A stretch of 64,000 nt of DNA, taken from assembly GCA_004762125.1 (NCBI GenBank), contig SIHQ01000006.1, forward strand, positions 141,978-205,977, given 5' to 3'. Position 1 is the first letter of the stretch. Every line of letters starts with the position of its first letter. Below are positions 1-8,870 of the stretch, one piece after another. The position numbers and the translations under genes are program-made. The notes under the pieces were generated by a model, which saw nothing but the letters and a program-made list of their open reading frames with translations, was not told the origin of the DNA and did no database searches. The stretch is from Oceanospirillales bacterium (lineage in GTDB: Bacteria; Pseudomonadota; Gammaproteobacteria; Pseudomonadales; Endozoicomonadaceae).

Positions 1-54
1 TTTATAAACCTGATCAATAAAAAATTCGTCTGACGCATTCGCACCGAGGCTTAC

Positions 55-1260
55 ATGACCCGAAACGGGACTACAAAATTATTCGCTTTCTCAGCAGTTT
101 TCGCTGCCATGATCCCAGCAATGCAGACAAACGCTGCAGGCTTTCAGGTAGGTGAACACAGTGCTGCTGGCTTGGGCCGTGCTTTTTCCGGTGAAGCCGC
201 CATTGCTGATGATGCATCTGTAGTTGCCCGTAACCCTGCAGCTATGTCTTTTATTGACAGTCCTATGTTTACTGGCGCTGTCTCTTATATTAAGCCTCTT
301 GTTGAAGTTGAGACTGCTCTCGGCAAAGACAAAGCTGTAGCCAATGAAGCTATTGTTCCTGTCTTCTACTATGTTGCTCCTGTTAATGACAAGTTGAGCT
401 ATGGCGTAGGCGGTTTTACAAACTTTGGTTTTACAACTGACTACAGCAATAGCTCAGGTGTAACAGCTGCAGCAGACTATTCAGAAGTTACGACGTACAA
501 CCTGAACGGTAGCCTGTCGTACAAACTGCGAGATAACTTGAGTATTGGCTTTGGTGCTAATGCTGTATATCTGAAAGCACAACTGACTAGCTCATTGAAT
601 TCTATGACTATCATGGATGTCAAAGGTGATGACTGGGCTTATGGATGGAATGCAGGTGTTTTCTGGGAGCCTGTAGTTGGTACTCGTTTGGGTGCAAGCT
701 ATCGTTCCTCTGTAAAAAGCACTCTTGAAGGTAAGGCTAAATCAGACCTTCAGTCAGTCTGGAACTATGATGGTTCTGTAGATCTTGAACTACCTTCCGT
801 CGCAGAATTATCTATCTTCCAGCAAATCAATGACAAAGTCGCTGTCCATGCAAGCTATATGAAAACTGGCTGGTCTAGCTTTGAAACTATCCAAATTGAT
901 TTGGAAAATGGTGCTCAGGTACCAGAAGATAAACAAGGCTACAATGACAGCTCTCGCTGGGCTGTAGGTACCACCTATAACTATAACAATGCCTTGACGC
1001 TACGTGCGGGCTACGCTTACGACAACAGTCCTGTAGGCAATATTGACCGCAGCTTCCGTATTCCGGATACTGATCGTCAATGGTACAGCGTTGGTGCAAA
1101 CTACAAAATCAGCAATGAACAAAGTGTTGATTTTGGATACGCCTTCCTGAAAGCAGACAAGGCCCTGATCGAAGATCATGCCGGTGCCAATACTATCAAT
1201 GGCGAAGTCACCAGCGGCAACGCCCACATCTTCAGTATTCAGTACAACCAGACTTTCTAG
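55..1260 (+). CDS. FadL/OmpP1-family outer membrane transport protein
   Basis: Outer-membrane beta-barrel of the FadL family, which lets long-chain fatty acids and other hydrophobic compounds cross the outer membrane. It is 401 aa, somewhat shorter than E. coli FadL. An N-terminal signal peptide (residues about 1-27, ending near QTNA) is followed by GFQVGEHSAAGLGRAFSG and the family's conserved NPA segment (VARNPAAM), which forms the N-terminal plug. It ends with an aromatic residue (QYNQTF), as expected for a BAM substrate. GAGG at 46-49 provides the ribosome site. It is monocistronic, closed by a hairpin at 1311-1343. The substrate is unknown; the liv/CoA-ligase block further along could use fatty acids, but a link is only inference. 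Confidence 0.9.
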   Translation: MTRNGTTKLFAFSAVFAAMIPAMQTNAAGFQVGEHSAAGLGRAFSGEAAIADDASVVARNPAAMSFIDSPMFTGAVSYIKPLVEVETALGKDKAVANEAIVPVFYYVAPVNDKLSYGVGGFTNFGFTTDYSNSSGVTAAADYSEVTTYNLNGSLSYKLRDNLSIGFGANAVYLKAQLTSSLNSMTIMDVKGDDWAYGWNAGVFWEPVVGTRLGASYRSSVKSTLEGKAKSDLQSVWNYDGSVDLELPSVAELSIFQQINDKVAVHASYMKTGWSSFETIQIDLENGAQVPEDKQGYNDSSRWAVGTTYNYNNALTLRAGYAYDNSPVGNIDRSFRIPDTDRQWYSVGANYKISNEQSVDFGYAFLKADKALIEDHAGANTINGEVTSGNAHIFSIQYNQTF

Positions 1261-1310
1261 TCAGTTGATGGTGTAACCGCAGTCTCGGCTACGGAAATTA
1301 CCTAAACACC

Positions 1311-1350
1311 AAACCCGCTTCTCCGGTTAGGATAAGCGGGTTTGGCCGTT
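1311..1350 (+). terminator. Rho-independent terminator after the FadL-like gene
   Basis: A perfect 10-bp stem, AAACCCGCTT (1311-1320) with AAGCGGGTTT (1334-1343), a 13-nt loop and a short T-containing tail. It lies 50 bp after the stop codon and separates the porin from the downstream LysR gene. Confidence 0.75.
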
Positions 1351-1394
1351 TGTAAGAAGATATTTCTATACGGCTCAAGCTTTTGGAGTTGTAT

Positions 1395-2345
1395 ATGAAG
1401 CCTGACAATCTGCGCCGTTATGATCTAAACCTACTGGTTATCCTGCACGTATTGCTGGATGAATGCAGTGTAAGCCGTGCAGCAGAACGCCTTCATCTCA
1501 GCCAGTCCGCCATCAGTCGTTCTCTGGGTCGTCTTCGGGATATATTTGAGGATGCACTTTTTATACGACGCCCTCATGGTTTACAACCTACGACCAGAGC
1601 TATAGAACTTCAGGCAGAGTTAGCCGATGTTCTGGGAATGGTTTCCAGAGTGGTCGCTCCTCCCGAATTTGATCCTTTTCGTTGCAGCCAGCAGTTCACT
1701 TTGAGCATCATGGAGCACCTCTCCATGCAAATAATGCCACCACTGTTAGCCAGACTCAGAAAAGAAGCGCCCGACGTCAAAGTACAGGTTTCACCCTGGT
1801 CACATCACAGCTTGAGTGATATGTCGACGGGTAAGCTAGACATGAGCATCAATATCATTCCACTGGAGCGACCTGACCTTCATCGACAAGTAGTCGGGCC
1901 TGTTGCCGCCAAGGTGCTCGTGTCCAGAAACCACCCTTACGCCAGACTTGAAAAACTGACCAGAGCACAATACCTTGCCTACCCCCATGTCAGTCTGACT
2001 ATTGCTGAATACGCCGAAAATCCCTTTGCCAGTAAAATAGCCATGATGCTGGCAAACCGGGATATCATGCTTTCTACAGGTGATCCTCATCTGGCCTTTG
2101 AAGTTGTCAGCCAAACCGATGCGCTGATGATTGGTACCACCTCTCTCAGTTATCTACTGTTGGATCGTTATCAATTGAAAGCGGTCTCTCTGCCCGATGA
2201 AATGGCAGCATTATTCTCCCATTATCAACTGACTTGGCATCGTCTGATGAATCAGGATTCTGCTCATATGTGGCTTAGGGGCTTACTGTTTGAAGAATGT
2301 CAGAAACTATTGCAGGTAGAGATCAGTCAACGTGGCGCGGCTTAG
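1395..2345 (+). CDS. LysR-family transcriptional regulator
   Basis: DNA-binding regulator of about 316 aa. The N-terminal winged helix-turn-helix is clear (CSVSRAAERLHLSQSAISRS), followed by an effector-binding domain of periplasmic-binding-protein fold. ATG at 1395 is preferred over an in-frame TTG at 1383 because GGAG (1385-1388) sits six bases before the ATG. The opening residues (LRRYDLNLLVILHVLLDE) resemble the NodD/LeuO/SyrM branch. The target and ligand cannot be read from the sequence; neighbours on both sides are transport genes but terminators isolate it. It does not sit in a divergent pair with an obvious target operon. Confidence 0.88.
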   Translation: MKPDNLRRYDLNLLVILHVLLDECSVSRAAERLHLSQSAISRSLGRLRDIFEDALFIRRPHGLQPTTRAIELQAELADVLGMVSRVVAPPEFDPFRCSQQFTLSIMEHLSMQIMPPLLARLRKEAPDVKVQVSPWSHHSLSDMSTGKLDMSINIIPLERPDLHRQVVGPVAAKVLVSRNHPYARLEKLTRAQYLAYPHVSLTIAEYAENPFASKIAMMLANRDIMLSTGDPHLAFEVVSQTDALMIGTTSLSYLLLDRYQLKAVSLPDEMAALFSHYQLTWHRLMNQDSAHMWLRGLLFEECQKLLQVEISQRGAA

Positions 2346-2365
2346 GAATGTGAGTTCAAACACTT

Positions 2366-2405
2366 AATAACTCCCCTCTAACATCTTCATAGGAGGGGAG
2401 TTATT
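2366..2405. terminator. Bidirectional terminator between lysR and aapP
   Basis: A perfect 13-bp inverted repeat, AATAACTCCCCTC (2366-2378) and GAGGGGAGTTATT (2393-2405), with a 14-nt loop. It lies between convergent genes and has A/T flanks on both sides, so it can end transcripts from either direction. Confidence 0.8.
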
Positions 2406-2421
2406 CATTTAACAGAGGTCT

Positions 2422-3189
2422 CTAATGACTGAGAATCTGCCCCAAAAACTGCTGCGTACGCTCTGAAGCAGGGTTGTTGAAGAACGTCTCAGGAGGCCCT
2501 TCCTCAATAATCTGTCCATCGTCCATAAAGATCATTCGATCGGCTACCGTTCTGGCAAAGCCCATCTCATGGGTCACGCAGATCATGGTCATACCTTCAT
2601 TAGCCAGCTCGATCATGACATCCAGAACTTCTTTGATCATTTCCGGGTCAAGGGCAGAGGTCGGCTCATCAAACAACATAACCTCAGGGTTCATACAAAG
2701 GCTTCGGGCAATGGCAACACGTTGTTGCTGACCACCAGACAACTGTCCTGGATACTTATCAGCCTGCTCTGGAATTTTAACTCGTTCCAAAAGAGCCATA
2801 GCCGTTTTTTCAGCTTCAACTCTGTTCTCTTTCTTCACCCATATAGGCGCCAGAGTGCAGTTTTCCAATACCGTTAAGTGAGGAAAAAGATTGAACTGCT
2901 GGAATACCATACCCACTTCACGACGTATGGTTTCGATATTCTTGAGATCGCGAGTCAACTCAGTACCGTCTACAACAATATCGCCCTGCTGATGCTCCTC
3001 CAATGCATTAATACAGCGAATCAATGTCGATTTCCCGGAACCGGAAGGCCCACAAATCACTATTTTTTCACCGCGCATTACTTTGAGATTAATGTCCTTA
3101 AGAACATGAAACTGTCCGTACCACTTATTCACCTGCGACACGTCGATGACAGGCGCCAGTGCATCTTTATTGTTATTAATATTCAGCAT
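2422..3189 (-). CDS. aapP: Amino-acid ABC transporter ATP-binding protein (AapP-like)
   Basis: Cytoplasmic ATPase subunit of a polar amino-acid importer, 255 aa. Walker [10 protein letters not shown] is at residues 47-55, the Q-loop FQQFN near 97-101, signature LSGGQQQR at 150-157 and Walker B VMLFDEP at 170-176, followed by the D-loop SALD. This matches the GlnQ/HisP/AapP family. It is the last gene of a four-gene minus-strand set in the typical order J-Q-M-P, 31 bp after aapM. The general L-amino-acid assignment rests on the whole operon, especially the two long permeases. Confidence 0.9.
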   Translation of the reverse strand: MLNINNNKDALAPVIDVSQVNKWYGQFHVLKDINLKVMRGEKIVICGPSGSGKSTLIRCINALEEHQQGDIVVDGTELTRDLKNIETIRREVGMVFQQFNLFPHLTVLENCTLAPIWVKKENRVEAEKTAMALLERVKIPEQADKYPGQLSGGQQQRVAIARSLCMNPEVMLFDEPTSALDPEMIKEVLDVMIELANEGMTMICVTHEMGFARTVADRMIFMDDGQIIEEGPPETFFNNPASERTQQFLGQILSH

Positions 3190-3220
3190 TTGCTTTACCT
3201 AAACTCTGTCACGATAATGA

Positions 3221-4306
3221 TTAATGTTCTTGTCGTTTGTTTTCAAGGCTCTGGCTGTAGCGAGACATCCCGAAACAAAAAATCCAGAAAACCAGGGCAG
3301 CAAAAATATACCCTTCTGTTGATGTACCCAGCCAAACCGGATCATTAAGGCCCGCCTGCACTATCGACAACAAATCAAACAAACCAATAATCAATACCAG
3401 ACTGGTGTCTTTGAACAGAGCAATAAAGGTATTCACGATGCCCGGAATAACCATTCTCACCGCTTGTGGCAATACCACCAGAAGCATGCTCTTCCAGTAA
3501 CCCATTCCTAAGCTGTCACAGGCTTCCTGTTGACCTTTGGGGATAGCCTGCAAACCGCCCCTGACTACTTCTGCCATATAAGCTGACTGGAACATAACCA
3601 TACCAATCATGGCTCTGATCAATTTGTCGAAAACAATCTCTTCAGGCACAAACAGAGGGAGCATTACCGACGCCATAAAGAGCACAGTAATAAGCGGCAC
3701 GCCGCGCCACAATTCGATATAGACCGTACAAAAGGTTCTTACTACCGGCATCTCCGAACGACGACCCAGTGCCAGCAGAACACCAATAGGCAATGATGCC
3801 AGCATTCCGTACATTGCCAGCACCAGAGTCACCATTAGGCCACCCCAGTCGTGGGTATCAACAGGAGTCAGTCCTAACATACCTCCAGACAAGACAATCC
3901 AGGAAGTGATAGGCATGGCAACCAGTCCATAGACCAGACCGTATTTCTTTCCGGGAATCGCCGGAATCATCAACCAGGCCAATACGACTGCAAGCTGAAC
4001 AAAGAATATGTCTACACGCCAGGTGTGTTCCGGTGGGTAAAAGCCATAAATAAATTGATCCAATCGTGCATTCACGAATGCCCAGCAAGCACCATCAGCC
4101 GTACAATCTGCACTGCTTTCGCCAGTCCAGACTGCCTCAATGAAAGCCCACTGAATAAGCGGTGGAATCAGTGCGAACAGTCCATAGGCGATTACCAGAG
4201 TCACTAGACAATTGGTGGCCGTGTTGAATAAGTTGCCTTTAATCCAGGCCAGAGCCCCCACCGTCATAATCGGTGGCGTTCGGGCTTCTATCATCTCTTT
4301 TTGCAT
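3221..4306 (-). CDS. aapM: Amino-acid ABC transporter permease (AapM-like)
   Basis: Inner-membrane permease of a polar amino-acid importer, 361 aa. The N-terminal part has extra membrane segments and a periplasmic loop, as in AapM. The C-terminal part is the conserved HisMQ permease domain with the ATPase-coupling EAA-like region (QEACDSLGMGYWKSMLLVVLP). It follows aapQ by 10 bp and precedes aapP by 31 bp, so all are probably translated from one mRNA. The extended N-terminus distinguishes AapM from the roughly 220-aa HisM/GlnP permeases. Confidence 0.9.
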   Translation of the reverse strand: MQKEMIEARTPPIMTVGALAWIKGNLFNTATNCLVTLVIAYGLFALIPPLIQWAFIEAVWTGESSADCTADGACWAFVNARLDQFIYGFYPPEHTWRVDIFFVQLAVVLAWLMIPAIPGKKYGLVYGLVAMPITSWIVLSGGMLGLTPVDTHDWGGLMVTLVLAMYGMLASLPIGVLLALGRRSEMPVVRTFCTVYIELWRGVPLITVLFMASVMLPLFVPEEIVFDKLIRAMIGMVMFQSAYMAEVVRGGLQAIPKGQQEACDSLGMGYWKSMLLVVLPQAVRMVIPGIVNTFIALFKDTSLVLIIGLFDLLSIVQAGLNDPVWLGTSTEGYIFAALVFWIFCFGMSRYSQSLENKRQEH

Positions 4307-4316
4307 TATTCAGCCC

Positions 4317-5477
4317 TCAACGTTCAACCAGTGCAACCCAACGGTTGTACATATTCATCAACATGGATACCGTCAGACTGATTGTCAGGTAGACAGCCAT
4401 GGTCATGGCAATAACTTCAATCGCCTGACCGGTTTGATTCAACGTGGTTCCAGCAAATACACTCACCAGATCCGGATAACCAATAGCGGTTGCCAGTGAA
4501 GAGTTCTTGATCAAGTTCAAATACTGGTTTGTCAGGGGAGGAATAATGACTCGCATCGCCTGAGGAATGACCACCAGATTCATCACTCTGCCTGGACGCA
4601 GACCAAGGGCAGCAGCAGCTTCCTTTTGACCTTTACTGACAGACTCGATACCCGAACGCACTACTTCAGCGATGAAGGCTGCTGTATAAACAGTGAGGGC
4701 AAACCATAAGGCAAGCAGCTCAGGCAGCAGTTCAATACCACCTTTGAAGCCAAAGCCTTTCAGGTGCGGCACATCCCAATGCAGTGAGCCATTAGCCAGC
4801 CAGAAAGTAACAACAGGCAGGCCAATCAATAGCAAAGCCCCTGTTGCTTTCAAAAACGGCAGAGGGCGCCCAGTGTTCTTTCTCTGTCGTTTATTTAATA
4901 AAACGAGACCAACGGTGAGAACCGCTGCAACGACAAAGGCCCACACAGCAATCATGCCACCAGCATCAAATACCGGCTCTGGTAAAAAAACGCCACGTAT
5001 ATTGAGAAAAAATATATCAAACAGAGACAGACTTTGCCTTGGGCTCGGAAGAACACTCAAGACAGCAAAGTACCAAAAAAATATTTGCAGCAATAAAGGT
5101 ATATTTCTGAATACCTCTACATAAACAGCCGCAACTTTTGCCAACAGCCAGTTGGATGACAGTCGGGCTACGCCCATTCCAAAACCCAACAACGTGGCAA
5201 ACACAATGCCAAGCGCAGATACCAGAAGCGTGTTCAGTAATCCTACGACAAATGTGTGACCAAAACTAAGAGACTCATTGTATTCAATCAAGGACTGGAT
5301 AATTCCGAATCCCGCGGATTGAGAAAGGAAATCAAATCCGGTACTTATACCCCGGTTTTCAAGGTTGGTCAGTGTGTTATCAACAATCCAGCCGCCAAAC
5401 AATAGCACCAGACTGATGAGTAACACCTGAAAGAGCACAGCCCGCCAGGCTGAATCTCGCCAGAGTCGTAATAACAT
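4317..5477 (-). CDS. aapQ: Amino-acid ABC transporter permease (AapQ-like)
   Basis: Second inner-membrane permease of the importer, 386 aa. It has an N-terminal membrane helix, a long periplasmic and membrane extension, and the permease coupling motif (KEAAAALGLRPGRVMNLVVIP) near residue 290. The length and extension fit AapQ. A gap of about 180 bp containing a strong hairpin separates it from aapJ upstream. That spacing is usual for ABC operons in which the binding protein is made in excess. Confidence 0.9.
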   Translation of the reverse strand: MLLRLWRDSAWRAVLFQVLLISLVLLFGGWIVDNTLTNLENRGISTGFDFLSQSAGFGIIQSLIEYNESLSFGHTFVVGLLNTLLVSALGIVFATLLGFGMGVARLSSNWLLAKVAAVYVEVFRNIPLLLQIFFWYFAVLSVLPSPRQSLSLFDIFFLNIRGVFLPEPVFDAGGMIAVWAFVVAAVLTVGLVLLNKRQRKNTGRPLPFLKATGALLLIGLPVVTFWLANGSLHWDVPHLKGFGFKGGIELLPELLALWFALTVYTAAFIAEVVRSGIESVSKGQKEAAAALGLRPGRVMNLVVIPQAMRVIIPPLTNQYLNLIKNSSLATAIGYPDLVSVFAGTTLNQTGQAIEVIAMTMAVYLTISLTVSMLMNMYNRWVALVER

Positions 5478-5549
5478 ATAACTTCTTTTTATTTTTTTAT
5501 TTTTTGATGCGAGTCGAATAGAGCTTGCATCGGATATTGTCAGGAGCGT

Positions 5550-5570
5550 GGAGTCTCACTTTGAGACTCC
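5550..5570 (-). other. Intercistronic hairpin between aapJ and aapQ
   Basis: Nine-bp stem GGAGTCTCA (5550-5558) with TGAGACTCC (5562-5570) and a 3-nt loop. There is no following U-run on the minus strand. Between a binding-protein gene and its permease such a hairpin is likely to cause partial termination or protect the upstream mRNA, favouring AapJ over AapQMP; this role is inferred. A second, weaker nested hairpin lies at about 5583-5628. Confidence 0.5.
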
Positions 5571-5657
5571 TGTATCCGCAGTAATTGGAAAATCCAGGTC
5601 AGCGACCTTCGCTCCCACATCTCCAATTATTTTAGGTACATGTCAAATAATCAACAA

Positions 5658-6683
5658 TTAACGAACTGGAGGTGCATACAGAATGCCGCCCTGGCTCCAG
5701 AGAGCGTTCAGGCCACGTTCGATCTTCAGCGGAGAACCTTCTCCAACATTGGTCTCAAAGACTTCGCTGTAGTTACCTACTTGCTTGATAACCTGATAAG
5801 ACCAGTCATCATTCAGTCCCATGCCTTTACCCTTTGGACCATCAACACCCAGAAGGCGCTTGATAGAAGGGTTAGCAGAACTCCTCATCTTGTCGGCGTT
5901 AGCGGACGTCACACCCAGCTCTTCAGCATTGATCATGACCGACAGGGACCACTTCACAATGTTGAACCACTGATCATCACCTTGACGAACCAGAGGACCC
6001 AGAGGTTCTTTGGAAATAACTTCAGGAAGAACGACCGCCTTTCCCGGGTTAGACAATCTCAATCTCAGAGCATAAAGCTGAGACTGATCTGATGTCAGTA
6101 CGTCACAACGACCGGAATCAAAACCTTTTGCAGTACCGTCAGATGTATCAAATACAACCGGTTGATATTTCATGCCATTGGTTCTGAAGTAATCAGCAAG
6201 GTTCAACTCAGATGTTGTGCCTGATTGGATACAAACCGCTGCACCATCCAATTGTTTAGCGCTGGTTACGCCTAAATCTTTGCTGACCATAAAGCCCTGG
6301 CCATCGTAATAGCTAACACCGGCAAAGTTCAGTCCGAGAGAAGCATCACGAGTCAAAGTCCAGGTAGTGTTACGGGAAAGTACATCAATTTCACCAGACT
6401 GCAGAGCGGTGAATCGCTCTTTGGCTGTCAGGGGAATGTATTTTACTTTGTTTGCATCGCCCAACACACCAGCAGCAAGTCCCCGGCAGAAATCTACATC
6501 CATACCCGACCACTTACCTTTATCGTCAGGACTAGAGAAACCTGGCAAACCGGTATTAACACCACAACTAAGGAAACCTTTTTCCTTAACTGTTTCCAGA
6601 GTGCTACCCGCTTGATTTGCTTGTAGGCCAGCGGAAGTCAGAAGCAAGGCAGGAAGCGTTAATTTGACAAGTGCTTTTAACAT
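5658..6683 (-). CDS. aapJ: Periplasmic amino-acid-binding protein (AapJ-like)
   Basis: Solute-binding protein of the general L-amino-acid importer, 341 aa. A signal peptide (LVKLTLPALLLTSAGLQA) is followed by the family 3 binding-protein start (TLETVKEKGFLSCGVNTG). LPGFSSPDDKGKWSGMDVDF and VLSRNTTWTLTRD are typical of AapJ. It is the first gene of the operon, with an A/T-rich leader containing AAGGGAAA before its ATG. It would capture several polar amino acids in the periplasm and deliver them to AapQM. Confidence 0.92.
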   Translation of the reverse strand: MLKALVKLTLPALLLTSAGLQANQAGSTLETVKEKGFLSCGVNTGLPGFSSPDDKGKWSGMDVDFCRGLAAGVLGDANKVKYIPLTAKERFTALQSGEIDVLSRNTTWTLTRDASLGLNFAGVSYYDGQGFMVSKDLGVTSAKQLDGAAVCIQSGTTSELNLADYFRTNGMKYQPVVFDTSDGTAKGFDSGRCDVLTSDQSQLYALRLRLSNPGKAVVLPEVISKEPLGPLVRQGDDQWFNIVKWSLSVMINAEELGVTSANADKMRSSANPSIKRLLGVDGPKGKGMGLNDDWSYQVIKQVGNYSEVFETNVGEGSPLKIERGLNALWSQGGILYAPPVR

Positions 6684-6796
6684 AAGAAATTATTTCCCTT
6701 TTTATTGTTCTTTTACGAGCCCAAACCTTACCCTGACAGGCTCTTTCAGGCAACAGAATTTACTACTCAGATGCCGCTGTAGAGCCATTTCGTGCA

Positions 6797-7921
6797 TTAG
6801 ATTGACCCTTTCTCATTGAGGATTTGAGCTAAACGACTTTGGGAATACACTGACAGATTAAAAAACTGTTTCAGTGTTTCTAAAAAATTTGTAGCCGAAC
6901 TTAACAATCCAATGAATGCCCTCGAATCAATGCGGCCTAAAGAGTCTCCTTCTAACATAATTTTCTGAAAGAAATCATCCCTATTCATTAGCTGTTCAAC
7001 ATCTAATCTTTTGTATAATTCGTAGAGAGTCTCTTTGTTATAATCTACTTCTATAAGAATTTGGTGGATTAGAGCGTCGGTCAGTATGGCAGGAGTAGAA
7101 TCATCAGCCTGCTGTTCAGAAACTGTAGATTCTACTTCTCCAATTGGTAATCCTCCTTGAGGATTCATTACATTAACGCATGCTCCCCCGGAATAGTCAG
7201 GCTCACTAATCTCTCCGCCATCACGATCATCATTCCAGACCCCCAGAGCTTCAGGAACAACTTTTTCTGTTGAACTCAGAAGCAAGTTAACAATCATTCG
7301 TACACTAAATAGTCCTTTTTTATTTTGGATTTCAGCCAGCCCTGGCCGTCTCCCAAGAAGTATTGATAGCTCTGTTCTGACTTCACTGGAATTAGCGGCG
7401 TTTTTGAGGAACCTAAGAACCTGTGCTGCCCATTCCCTCTGCAATTTTTTCATTTTCACATTAGGATTAATTTTAGATATTTGATCCTCCAGTATATTGA
7501 TCTCAACAAAACGATCTGGAACCAATGTTTTCGAGAAATCCAGCTTATCTATAAAACCCATGAAAAAATCGTTTGAAATAACTTTTTTTAAAGCTAATGC
7601 CGCTCCAAATAAAACATTTTCAGGATGTATCGTAACGGGTATTTCTTTAAAAAATGCACAACCGTCAACCAAATCAACACTATAAGAATGCTTAATGTCA
7701 CTTCGTTTGGGAACAGTGGTAGTAATGTGCTCAAAGCGAATTTCGAAACCAGTATTATGAAATAGCTCTAGCGATTCCATGAGATCAATACCAGCTGCCA
7801 GTTCTTCGTCCCAAGAGATATTCACTGCTTCGTCTTCTGTTGCGGAAAGATTTCGGGTTAACAGTAAAGTCACGATCAAGAATAATCGGCTTACCAGCTT
7901 CACTGCAGCTAGAATCCTCAT
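6797..7921 (-). CDS. Secreted protein of unknown function
   Basis: A 374-aa protein I do not recognise. It begins with a basic-hydrophobic signal peptide (KLVSRLFLIVTLLLTRNLSA, cleavage near residue 27). The mature part is acidic, with two cysteines (in VDGCAFF and GGACVNV) that might pair. An alpha-helical stretch follows toward the C-terminus (ALIHQILIEVDYNKETLYELY). Its base composition is visibly more A/T-rich than the adjoining aapJ and folE. It stands alone between aapJ and the divergent folE with no recognisable operon partner. It is likely periplasmic or exported and lineage-specific. Confidence 0.7.
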   Translation of the reverse strand: MRILAAVKLVSRLFLIVTLLLTRNLSATEDEAVNISWDEELAAGIDLMESLELFHNTGFEIRFEHITTTVPKRSDIKHSYSVDLVDGCAFFKEIPVTIHPENVLFGAALALKKVISNDFFMGFIDKLDFSKTLVPDRFVEINILEDQISKINPNVKMKKLQREWAAQVLRFLKNAANSSEVRTELSILLGRRPGLAEIQNKKGLFSVRMIVNLLLSSTEKVVPEALGVWNDDRDGGEISEPDYSGGACVNVMNPQGGLPIGEVESTVSEQQADDSTPAILTDALIHQILIEVDYNKETLYELYKRLDVEQLMNRDDFFQKIMLEGDSLGRIDSRAFIGLLSSATNFLETLKQFFNLSVYSQSRLAQILNEKGSI

Positions 7922-8063
7922 GGAGTTACCGCTCTTTTTATTGGACTGGCGAAAAGAATAGTCGCTTTCCGTGTTGATGCAGAAAAGACAACTGCATTTA
8001 CCGAAATAGACTTTGTGGTAAACTTCGCACTTCCGCAGAAGTTAACAAGCGATCCGTTACAAC

Positions 8064-8618
8064 ATGACTGAGCATCTGAGCGAACACTACAAGGCCATTA
8101 TTGAATCCATCGGTGAAGATGTTCACCGTAATGGCCTTCTGGACACCCCTAAACGTGCCGCCAAGGCCATGCAATTCCTGACCAAGGGATATAACCAGAG
8201 CCTGGAAGAAATCGTCAATGGCGCTGTGTTCGAATCCGATATCAGCGAAATGGTCGTCATCAAGGATATTGAGCTCTACTCCATGTGCGAGCACCACATG
8301 CTGCCTTTTATTGGCAAATGCCATATTGGCTACATCCCCGATGGTAAAGTACTGGGATTGTCCAAATTTGCCCGTATCGTTGATATGTTTGCTCGTCGCC
8401 TGCAGATTCAGGAAAACATGACCAAGCAGATAGCTGACGCTATTGTCGAAGCCACTGGTGCTAAGGGTGTCGGCGTAGTCATTGAAGCTAAACATATGTG
8501 CATGATGATGCGCGGTGTCGAGAAGCAGAATTCCTCCATGACATCTTCTGTCATGCTCGGAATGATGAGAAATAATCAACCTAGCCGTGAAGAATTCCTG
8601 CAATTCATCAGGAGTTGA
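8064..8618 (+). CDS. folE: GTP cyclohydrolase I
   Basis: Catalyses GTP to 7,8-dihydroneopterin triphosphate plus formate, the first step of tetrahydrofolate synthesis. It is 184 aa, close to the bacterial norm. Zinc-binding residues are visible: Cys75 and His78 in [12 protein letters not shown], and Cys146 in [10 protein letters not shown]. The N-terminal DTPKRAAK and the QNSSMTSS segment are also family-typical. There is no strong Shine-Dalgarno before the ATG. It is monocistronic with its own terminator at 8643-8667, and divergent from the secreted-protein gene upstream. Confidence 0.95.
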   Translation: MTEHLSEHYKAIIESIGEDVHRNGLLDTPKRAAKAMQFLTKGYNQSLEEIVNGAVFESDISEMVVIKDIELYSMCEHHMLPFIGKCHIGYIPDGKVLGLSKFARIVDMFARRLQIQENMTKQIADAIVEATGAKGVGVVIEAKHMCMMMRGVEKQNSSMTSSVMLGMMRNNQPSREEFLQFIRS

Positions 8619-8642
8619 TTCTGATTTATTGAAGCGTTCATG

Positions 8643-8667
8643 AAGCCCGGCAATACCGGGTTTTTTT
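8643..8667 (+). terminator. Rho-independent terminator of folE
   Basis: AAGCCCGG (8643-8650), loop CAATA, CCGGGTTT (8656-8663), running into a seven-T tract (8661-8667). It is 24 bp after the folE stop. Confidence 0.85.
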
Positions 8668-8805
8668 ATGCCTCTCCATTAGTTCTCTTTACAAACCCTG
8701 ATCCTCTACCAAGCTTATATTTTCTCGCAAACATCCTGTTTTTATCTTCAAATAACCCATTGGTCACACTGGAAAACCATCCGCCTGACCACGCATAGAA
8801 TCTCA

Positions 8806-8853
8806 TTGACTCTTTCTGAAATGAGCATAACATATAAAGTTATATTTATATGT
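8806..8853 (+). promoter_or_regulatory. Candidate promoter and operator of the metal-ATPase gene
   Basis: TTGACT at 8806-8811 is a good -35. A/T-rich -10 candidates follow at 8829-8837, some at the long 19-20 bp spacing seen in MerR-type promoters. A perfect 9-bp inverted repeat, ACATATAAA (8830-8838) and TTTATATGT (8845-8853) with a 6-nt spacer, overlaps the -10/start region. This resembles ArsR/SmtB-family metal-sensor operators. The regulator is not encoded nearby. Confidence 0.45.
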
Positions 8854-8870
8854 GTAACGAGGGTCACATT

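Noticed and set aside
7998..8603. A 201-codon minus-strand frame across folE
   Set aside because: Antisense shadow; folE on the plus strand has all zinc ligands.
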